DNA of 6,328 bases from an uncultured Beijerinckiaceae bacterium. GTDB lineage: Bacteria > Pseudomonadota > Alphaproteobacteria > Rhizobiales > Beijerinckiaceae. Shown here in pieces: positions 1-4,527 of the stretch. Within the stretch, counting starts at the first letter, position 1; every line of letters begins with the position of its first letter. The notes below the pieces were generated by a model that was not told where the DNA came from, did not search any database, and saw only the letters and a list, made by a program, of their open reading frames with translations. The stretch is taken from positions 1 through 6,328 of the forward strand of contig CALMRL010000264.1 of assembly GCA_937873345.1 (NCBI GenBank). Reading direction: 5' to 3'. The translations under genes and the position numbers were made by a program.

Positions 1-310
1 TCATCGCCGAAGGGCCTTCCTCGTGCGCCTCGACGCGGATGGTGATGAAGCGCAGCACGTCCTCGTTGAGGCCGAGCTGCCTCTCCATCTCGGCGATCGC
101 CGGAGCCGGCGCGTCGATGTTGAGCAGCGAGAAGTGCGCCTTGCGGTTCTTCTTGATGCGGTAGGCGAGCGACTTGACGCCCCAGTACTCGACCTTAGCG
201 AAGGCGCCGCCGAGGCCTTCGACAATGCCCTTCATCTGCTCGGTCAGCGCCTCGACCTGTTGGGCCGAAACGTCCTGCCGCGCCATGAAGACGTGTTCGT
301 AGAGAGCCAT
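1..310 (-). CDS. rpsF: 30S ribosomal protein S6, 5' part (gene runs off the left edge)
   Basis: Ribosomal protein S6 sits on the platform of the small subunit and binds 16S rRNA as a heterodimer with S18. The frame opens at ATG (308-310) and stays open to base 1, giving 103 codons. The protein begins MALYEHVFMARQDVS, a typical S6 first beta strand. The family signature YWGVKSLAYRIKKNRKAHF is at residues 42-60, and the region around residues 80-95 (LNEDVLRFITIRVEAHEE) matches the last conserved S6 strand. The conserved domain is therefore essentially complete, and only a C-terminal tail, often basic and variable in alphaproteobacteria, is missing. An AGAAAGG purine stretch lies 11 bases before the ATG, a slightly long spacing. 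In most bacteria rpsR and rplI follow rpsF; here they would lie beyond the edge. The identification is firm. Confidence 0.96.
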   Translation of the reverse strand, partial: MALYEHVFMARQDVSAQQVEALTEQMKGIVEGLGGAFAKVEYWGVKSLAYRIKKNRKAHFSLLNIDAPAPAIAEMERQLGLNEDVLRFITIRVEAHEEGPSAM

Positions 311-354
311 CGGCCCGCGTGCCTTTCTCATGTCCGGTCCCGGCGCCAAGCCCT

Positions 355-375
355 TCGGGCCCCGGAAAGGCCCGA
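355..375 (-). promoter_or_regulatory. Hairpin in rpsF leader, proximal
   Basis: A perfect 7-bp inverted repeat (TCGGGCC / GGCCCGA) with a 7-base loop lies 45-65 bases upstream of the rpsF start. The loop reads TTTCCGG on the rpsF strand. It falls inside the transcript predicted from the promoter candidate at 491-518. No U-run follows it, so it does not look like a terminator. It could be a translational control element, or simply a chance GC-rich repeat. Function is inferred from position only. Confidence 0.35.
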
Positions 376-412
376 CGGAGATCACCACGAAGGCGGGGAC
401 ACGGGATGCGCG

Positions 413-447
413 GTCCGGATGCCCTAAAGACATCCGCCCATCCGGAC
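413..447 (-). promoter_or_regulatory. Large hairpin in rpsF leader, distal; possible r-protein autoregulatory element
   Basis: A perfect 9-bp inverted repeat (GTCCGGATG / CATCCGGAC) encloses a 17-base loop about 100-135 bases upstream of the rpsF start, near the predicted 5' end of its mRNA. Competing pairings are visible. An inner GGATG in the loop can pair with the same CATCC, and an outer GGTCCGG at 451-457 (rpsF strand) can pair with CCGGACC. So the leader could switch between folds. In many bacteria the S6:S18 complex binds its own mRNA leader to repress translation. Whether this is that element cannot be settled by eye. Confidence 0.4.
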
Positions 448-490
448 AAGCCGGACCATCCGTTCAGCCCCCGGCCGGAACGAAGCGAGC

Positions 491-518
491 CTTATACAGC
501 ATGTTGATGGAGGCGCAA
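491..518 (-). promoter_or_regulatory. Candidate sigma-70 promoter for rpsF
   Basis: On the minus strand there is a -35-like TTGCGC (513-518) and a -10-like TATAAG (491-496), separated by 16 bases. The -10 hexamer is a good match and the -35 is partial (TTG conserved). Transcription would start near 484, giving rpsF a leader of roughly 175 bases. No other AT-rich hexamer of similar quality is seen in this interval on this strand. This is a prediction from motif and position. Confidence 0.5.
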
Positions 519-529
519 GCGGCGCCGCT
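518..529. repeat. Perfect 12-bp palindrome between divergent promoters
   Basis: AGCGGCGCCGCT is an exact dyad lying between the -35 box of the rpsF promoter (it shares base 518) and the -35 box of the tRNA-Glu promoter (which begins at 532). Just beyond it, CAAGC and GCTTG add imperfect symmetry, interrupted by one base. The location would suit a shared operator. However, GC-only palindromes arise often by chance in DNA of this composition, so the role is speculative. Confidence 0.3.
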
Positions 530-531
530 GC

Positions 532-560
532 TTGTCAGTCCCCCGCAGCCGATCTATACC
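532..560 (+). promoter_or_regulatory. Candidate sigma-70 promoter for tRNA-Glu
   Basis: TTGTCA (532-537) and TATACC (555-560) are separated by an optimal 17 bases. The expected start near 567 lies about 18 bases before the mature tRNA 5' end at 585, a normal leader length. The bases just after the -10 (GCGGACG) are GC-rich, as is usual in discriminators of growth-rate or stringently controlled stable-RNA promoters. The match to consensus, spacing and placement agree. Activity has not been shown. Confidence 0.6.
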
Positions 561-584
561 GCGGACGAGCGCTGCATCGCTCCC

Positions 585-660
585 GCGCCCATCGTCTAGC
601 GGTCTAGGACGTCGCCCTTTCACGGCGGAGACACGGGTTCGATTCCCGTTGGGCGTGCCA
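585..660 (+). tRNA. tRNA-Glu (anticodon UUC)
   Basis: This is a complete 76-base cloverleaf. The acceptor stem GCGCCCA (585-591) pairs with TGGGCGT (650-656), ending in a G1-U72 wobble that I recall from other alphaproteobacterial tRNA-Glu genes. The anticodon stem is 612-616 / 624-628, with loop CTTTCAC and anticodon TTC at 619-621. The T arm is 633-637 / 645-649, with loop TTCGATT. G657 is the discriminator base and CCA (658-660) is encoded. It decodes GAA and GAG and also supplies Glu-tRNA for tetrapyrrole synthesis in alphaproteobacteria that lack the ALA-synthase route. The gene is divergent from rpsF and convergent with the exoR-like gene. No integrase or duplicated tRNA 3' end is visible nearby. 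Confidence 0.97.
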
Positions 661-681
661 GTTCAAATCTCTTGCCCGTGT

Positions 682-696
682 CGGGAGTCGATCCCG
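682..696. terminator. Weak hairpin between convergent tRNA-Glu and exoR-like gene
   Basis: CGGGA (682-686) pairs with TCCCG (692-696) around a 5-base loop. An alternative 4-bp stem (675-678 with 682-685) competes with it. On the plus strand it is followed by CCGC and then TTTAATT, a short T-rich stretch overlapping the exoR stop. It could terminate tRNA-Glu transcription and perhaps act in both directions. The stem is short and the T-tract is interrupted, so the call is tentative. Confidence 0.25.
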
Positions 697-701
697 CCGC
701 T

Positions 702-1574
702 TTAATTCCGCTTCTTGCCGTGGTCCTCCAGGTAGAGCGACGCAACCTGTCGGTCGGCTTCGGTAGCCGCGCCCTCTGCCCGCGCGTAGAGGTCGAGGAT
801 CCAGGCGTCCCCGACCTTGTCGGTGACGCCGTCGCGCGCCATCGAAAGCCACATCAGGCCCTTGGCGCGCTGCGGCGGCGTCGCGCCGTAGCCGTTGAAC
901 AGGAGCTGTCCGAGCAGCGCCTGCGAGGCGATGTGACCCTTGTCGGCGGCGAGATAGAGCCAACGCGCGGCCTGGCGCTCGTCCTTCGTCGTGCCGGTGC
1001 CGTCGAGGAACATGCGGGCGAGGTTGTACTGCGCGCCGGCGTCGCCGAAGTTCACCGCCGCGAAGCGGAACAGGTCGAGTGCCCGCTCGGGATTGGCGGC
1101 GATGCGGCTGCCCTCGATGCCGTTGAGGTTGTAGGCGCCGAGCGCGACGAAGGCCGAGGCGATGAAGGGAGCTTCCCGCGGATCGGCGGCGTCGTCGTCG
1201 TAGCCGTCGACGATCTGCGAGAAATACTCGAAGGCTTTTCCGTCGTCGCGCGGCACCCCTTCGCCGGCCGCGTACATCTTGCCGAGCTTCCATTGCGCCA
1301 GCGATTCGCCGCCCTCGGCGGCATAGCGCAGCGCGGCGACGGCGTTGCCGCCCCTGCCGGCGCGCACACCCTCCAGCCCGGCACGCAACGCCGCCTTGGG
1401 GTTCTTGAAAATCGGCAGCGGCGCGGGCCGGCGATCGTCGGCGCGGGGCTCGGTGGCCGCGCCATCGAAAGCCTGCGCCGCCGGCAGGTCGATCGGCGTC
1501 AGGCCGCCCGCCAGCCCCGCGAGCAGGACGACCGACGGCAGGAGGCGCCGCGCGTCACGTCTCGGCATAGACAT
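702..1574 (-). CDS. exoR: ExoR-type periplasmic Sel1/TPR-like repeat regulator
   Basis: The 290-residue protein has a cleavable Sec signal: an RRDARR basic start, a hydrophobic core at about residues 11-25, and a likely cut after AQA at residue 35, leaving FDGAATEP. The mature part starts with an ExoR-like LPIFKNPKAALRAGLEG segment (53-69). Sel1-like helical repeats follow (AAEGGESLAQWKLGKMYAAG from about 85; AAVNFGDAGAQYNLARMFLDG from about 172; a third AADKGHIASQALLGQLLFNG from about 209). An acidic stretch lies at 123-134. Known rhizobial ExoR (about 268 aa) has the same order and binds the periplasmic face of ExoS/ChvG, holding the ChvI response off until it is degraded. The start ATG overlaps the end of ilvD by 20 bp and has GAAGGG eight bases upstream; a second ATG two codons later is also possible. 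The ExoR assignment rests on remembered similarity. A generic secreted Sel1-repeat protein is the alternative. Confidence 0.85.
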   Translation of the reverse strand: MSMPRRDARRLLPSVVLLAGLAGGLTPIDLPAAQAFDGAATEPRADDRRPAPLPIFKNPKAALRAGLEGVRAGRGGNAVAALRYAAEGGESLAQWKLGKMYAAGEGVPRDDGKAFEYFSQIVDGYDDDAADPREAPFIASAFVALGAYNLNGIEGSRIAANPERALDLFRFAAVNFGDAGAQYNLARMFLDGTGTTKDERQAARWLYLAADKGHIASQALLGQLLFNGYGATPPQRAKGLMWLSMARDGVTDKVGDAWILDLYARAEGAATEADRQVASLYLEDHGKKRN

Positions 1575-3285
1575 GCGTCTCGCCCTTCTGGCCGGGATGG
1601 GTCACAGCGCCGTTCACCGCCGGGCCGACGGTCTGGGCGTAGCGCCAGATCGCGCCCGAGCCGAAGGCGTGCGGGCGCGGCGTCCACGCCTTGCGCCGCT
1701 CGGCCAGCTCGTCTTCGGGGACGTGCAGGTCGAGCACCCCCTCGATCGCGTCGATGGTGATGATGTCGCCGTCGCGCACCAGCGCGATCGGACCGCCGAC
1801 TGCCGCCTCCGGACCGACGTGGCCGACGCACATGCCCCGCGTGGCCCCGGAGAAGCGCCCGTCGGTGATCAGCGCCACCTTGCCGCCCGTGCCCTGGCCG
1901 TAGAGGGCGGCGGTGGTCGCCAGCATCTCGCGCATGCCGGGGCCACCCTTCGGACCCTCGTAGCGGATCACGAAGACGCAACCCTCTTCATAACGGCGTT
2001 CGGAGACCGCGGCGAAGCAGTCCTCCTCGCAGTCGAAGCACAGGGCCGGGCCGGTGAAGCGCTGGGCGTCCGCCGCCATGCCGGCGACCTTGACGATGCC
2101 GCCCTCCGGCGCCAGCGTGCCCTTGAGCCCGACGATGCCGCCGGTGACGGTGATCGGCTTATCGGCCGGACGCACCACGTCCTGGTGCTCGTTCCACTTC
2201 ACGGATGCCATGTTCTCGGCCATCGTCCGCCCGGTCACGGTGAGGCAGTCGCCGTGCAGGAAGCCGTTGTCGAGCAGCGTCTTCATCAGGATCGGGATGC
2301 CGCCGGCCTCGAACATGTCCTTGGCAACGTAGCGCCCGCCGGGCTTGAGGTCGGCGATGTAGGGCGTGCGCTTGAAGATCGCGGCGACGTCGAAGAGGTC
2401 GAACTTGATGCCGCACTCGTTGGCGATCGCCGGCAGGTGCAGCGCGGCGTTGGTCGAGCCGCCCGACGCGGCGACGACCGTGGCGGCGTTCTCCAACGCC
2501 TTTAAGGTGACGATGTCGCGTGGGCGAATGTTGCGGGCGATCAGCTCCATCACCTGGCTGCCGGCGACGGCGCAGAGCTGGTCGCGCACTTCATACGGCG
2601 CCGGCGCGCCGGCGGAGTACGGCAGGGCAAGCCCGATCGCTTCGGAGACGGTGGCCATGGTGTTGGCGGTGAACTGCGCGCCGCAGGCGCCGGCCGAGGG
2701 GCAGGCGACGTGCTCCAACTCGTCGAGGTCGTCGTCGCTCATCGCGCCAACGGAATGCTTGCCGACCGCCTCGAACAGGTCCTGCACGGTCACTTCCTGG
2801 CCGCGGAACTTGCCGGGCAGGATCGAGCCGCCGTAGATGAACACGGAGGGCACGTTGAGGCGCACCATCGCCATCATCATGCCGGGTAGCGACTTGTCGC
2901 AGCCCGCCAAGCCCACCAGCGCGTCGTAGCAGTGGCCGCGCATCGTCAGCTCGACGGAATCAGCGATGACGTCGCGCGACACCAGCGAGGCCTTCATGCC
3001 CTGGTGGCCCATGGCGATGCCGTCGGTTACGGTGATGGTGCAGAACTCGCGCGGCGTGCCGTTGGCGGCGGCCACCCCCTTCTTCACCGCCTGCGCCTGG
3101 CGCATCAGCGAGATGTTGCAGGGCGCAGCCTCGTTCCAGCAGGAGGCGACGCCGACCAGCGGCTGGTGGATCTGCTGCGTGGTCAGGCCCATCGCGTAGA
3201 GGTAGGAACGGTGCGGCGCCCGCGCGGGCCCCTCCGTGACGTGGCGGCTCGGCAGCTTGGCCTTGTCGAACACCCGAGCATCCAT
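1555..3285 (-). CDS. ilvD: Dihydroxy-acid dehydratase (IlvD/Edd family)
   Basis: IlvD dehydrates 2,3-dihydroxy-isovalerate and 2,3-dihydroxy-3-methylvalerate to the 2-keto acids that precede valine, leucine, isoleucine and pantothenate. It is cytosolic and carries an Fe-S cluster. The 576-residue product matches the shorter rhizobial IlvD class along its whole length. Three cluster-ligand cysteines are visible: C56 (AAPCN), C129 (GCDKSLPG, with K131 the expected metal-binding carbamylated lysine) and C201 (GACGAQFTANTMA). The proposed catalytic serine is S479 (DGRFSGATRG). The chosen start gives MDARVFDKAKLPSRH, which fits homologues. An ATG six codons upstream (3303) and a TTG at 3318 are in frame but lie in or next to a strong hairpin. 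GGATCGG lies eight bases before the chosen ATG. The gene ends inside the exoR start. Some members of this family dehydrate sugar acids such as arabinonate, but the close match to annotated ilvD favours the amino-acid role. Confidence 0.95.
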   Translation of the reverse strand: MDARVFDKAKLPSRHVTEGPARAPHRSYLYAMGLTTQQIHQPLVGVASCWNEAAPCNISLMRQAQAVKKGVAAANGTPREFCTITVTDGIAMGHQGMKASLVSRDVIADSVELTMRGHCYDALVGLAGCDKSLPGMMMAMVRLNVPSVFIYGGSILPGKFRGQEVTVQDLFEAVGKHSVGAMSDDDLDELEHVACPSAGACGAQFTANTMATVSEAIGLALPYSAGAPAPYEVRDQLCAVAGSQVMELIARNIRPRDIVTLKALENAATVVAASGGSTNAALHLPAIANECGIKFDLFDVAAIFKRTPYIADLKPGGRYVAKDMFEAGGIPILMKTLLDNGFLHGDCLTVTGRTMAENMASVKWNEHQDVVRPADKPITVTGGIVGLKGTLAPEGGIVKVAGMAADAQRFTGPALCFDCEEDCFAAVSERRYEEGCVFVIRYEGPKGGPGMREMLATTAALYGQGTGGKVALITDGRFSGATRGMCVGHVGPEAAVGGPIALVRDGDIITIDAIEGVLDLHVPEDELAERRKAWTPRPHAFGSGAIWRYAQTVGPAVNGAVTHPGQKGETHVYAET

Positions 3286-3309
3286 GAACGCGACCGATCC
3301 CATCCAGAT

Positions 3310-3336
3310 AGCGGGCAAGGCCCTGGCCTTCCCGCT
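3310..3336 (-). promoter_or_regulatory. Strong hairpin just upstream of ilvD start
   Basis: Eleven base pairs (AGCGGG + AAGGC pairing with GCCTT + CCCGCT) are broken by a single bulged base and capped by a 4-base CAGG loop. The structure ends 24 bases before the chosen ilvD ATG at 3285. No U-tract follows, so it is not a classical terminator. No short leader peptide with a stop codon precedes it, so a classical ilv attenuator is not supported. It may shape translation or stability of the ilvD mRNA. It also argues against the in-frame TTG at 3318, which lies in the stem. Confidence 0.45.
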
Positions 3337-3639
3337 CCGACACCGCTAGTGAACGTCCGTCGTTGTACCCCGACATCACCCGCCGAGTCGGCAAGCGCGA
3401 TTTCCGGCGCTCTCGACTTCGATCCCCATGCGCCGCGGTCGACCCGGAGTTAGCGAGTCGATCGTGGCTGAAAAGCGTCTCGTGGGAGGGCGTGCCGCGA
3501 TGCCTTGCGGCTGTGTCGACCGGGCCACAAGGCCGACGTGGCGCCAAGGTCCGAGGCACGGCTCATCGAAGTATCGATGTGTTAGCAGATGATGACTGCA
3601 GGCTCCTCTCGTCAGGGGGCACAGCGTCGCGGCCGTCCC
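3337..3639. other. Gene-free gap upstream of ilvD
   Basis: Together with the ilvD leader this is the largest gene-free stretch in the window (3286-3639). No open frame here has the character of a protein: those that cross it read as arginine- and proline-rich shadows. No convincing -35/-10 pair for ilvD was found. On the ilvD strand TTTTCA followed 15 bases later by CTAACT (about 3450-3475) is the best candidate and is poor. A small perfect hairpin (CATCGA / TCGATG, 4-base loop) sits at 3564-3579, downstream of the hydrolase stop, with no T-tract. No tRNA or other RNA gene is recognised. The gap should contain the ilvD promoter and the end of the valS-hydrolase transcript. Confidence 0.6.
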
Positions 3640-4527
3640 TCACCCGGCGAAGGGCAGCGCGTCCGGAAAGGCCTCGCCCCGCAGCCAGCCGAGCATCGCC
3701 GGCCAGAGGGATGCGCGGAAGCGGTCGTGGAAGGGGGCGAAGTGGCCGATCGTCGGCACGCCCCAGTCGGCGGGCTCGAGGAGGGCGACGGAGCGCCGGG
3801 CGGCGGTGAAGTAAAGCAAGGTGCGGCGCACCGCGGGCAGCGTGGCGTAGGGATCGTCGGTGGCGGCAAGGGCAAGCAGCGGCGCCTGAAGCAAGGTGAA
3901 GCCGGCGACCACGCCATCGCGCTCGAGCAGGGGGTGCGAGGTCTCCAGCCGGGCACCGCGCCGCGCCCAGTCCAGCGCCACGCCGCGCGGCAGATCCTCC
4001 AGCCAGCCGAGCCGCCGGCCGGGAAAGTGGCCGAGCAGCAGCGCCGCCGCCGGCATCGCGACGTGCCAGCGCCACCAGAGCCGCAGACGCTTCCCGGCGG
4101 CATAGTCGCGCCAGTAGGCGTATTGCGCACCAACCATGAGCACGCGGTCGAGGGTCGGCGCGCTCGCGGCATAGCCGACCAGGACGCCGCCGATGGAATG
4201 GCCGACGACGGCGAGCGGCTTCGGCAGATCGCGGGCTTGGCGCAGCACCGCCTCCAGGTCGAGGCGGCCCCAGTCGGCCCAGCGCAGGCGAAGCGTGCGG
4301 AGGTCGGCTGGCCGTGAGCCGCCGATGCCGCGGTAGTCGAAGGTGACGACATGGAGGCCCGCCTCGGCGAGGAAGGCGGCGAAGCGGCCGTAGTAGCGAG
4401 CGAGAACACCGGTCGCCGGGGCGACCACCACCGTTCCGCCCTGCCCCGGCCCAGCCGGACGCCACAGCTGTGCAGCGAGGGCGAAGCCGTCGGCACAGAC
4501 GAGGCGCAGCGGCTCCGGCGCGATCAC
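3640..4527 (-). CDS. Alpha/beta-fold hydrolase, substrate unknown
   Basis: The 295-residue product is a predicted serine hydrolase. The nucleophile elbow is GHSIGG with S111. The strand-and-turn FDYRGIGGS is at 63-71, the likely acid is D224 or D225 (LALAATDDPYAT), and the likely catalytic histidine is H262 (TIGHFAPF). The DDPYA and GHF segments recall the uncharacterised COG4757-type predicted hydrolases. A tryptophan-rich cap region (about 139-180, WWRWHVAMPAAALLLGHFPG) carries a hydrophobic patch, but there is no signal peptide, so the protein is probably cytosolic. The start is GTG, sharing GTGA with the valS stop. The same frame stays open far upstream inside valS but contains no plausible start. 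A GGAGG lies almost touching the GTG, which is unusually close for a ribosome site, so re-initiation after valS termination is likely. Esterase, thioesterase or lipase-like activity are all possible. Confidence 0.85.
   Translation of the reverse strand: MIAPEPLRLVCADGFALAAQLWRPAGPGQGGTVVVAPATGVLARYYGRFAAFLAEAGLHVVTFDYRGIGGSRPADLRTLRLRWADWGRLDLEAVLRQARDLPKPLAVVGHSIGGVLVGYAASAPTLDRVLMVGAQYAYWRDYAAGKRLRLWWRWHVAMPAAALLLGHFPGRRLGWLEDLPRGVALDWARRGARLETSHPLLERDGVVAGFTLLQAPLLALAATDDPYATLPAVRRTLLYFTAARRSVALLEPADWGVPTIGHFAPFHDRFRASLWPAMLGWLRGEAFPDALPFAG

Noticed and set aside
640..700. tRNA-Glu 3' end as an integration (att) site of a genomic island
   Set aside because: No integrase, no repeat of the tRNA 3' end elsewhere in the window, and the adjacent genes are core genes of matching composition.
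672..1760. A 362-residue plus-strand open frame across the exoR-like gene
   Set aside because: It is an antisense shadow: low-complexity Arg/Ala composition, no motif, and the minus strand encodes a secreted repeat protein with a clear signal peptide.
1345..2505. A 386-residue plus-strand open frame antisense to exoR and ilvD
   Set aside because: It lies opposite two confidently identified genes, its product is rich in Arg, Ala, Gly and His with no recognisable domain, and such frames are expected opposite high-GC codons.
1555..3285. ilvD product as 6-phosphogluconate dehydratase (Edd) or a sugar-acid dehydratase
   Set aside because: The fold and active-site motifs are shared across the family, but the N-terminal LPSRH...APHRSYLYAMGL pattern and overall sequence match rhizobial proteins annotated as IlvD.
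3286..3400. Possible ilv-type attenuator upstream of ilvD
   Set aside because: The short frame beginning ATGTCGGGG upstream runs open into ilvD rather than ending as a leader peptide, has no run of Val/Ile/Leu codons, and the hairpin lacks a U-tract.
2960..3559. A 199-residue minus-strand frame crossing the ilvD start
   Set aside because: It is the alternate frame of the ilvD N-terminus plus leader, with no family resemblance, and ilvD itself is unambiguous there.
3564..3579. Perfect 6-bp hairpin downstream of the hydrolase as a rho-independent terminator
   Set aside because: The stem is AT/GC mixed and short, with no T-tract after it on either strand.
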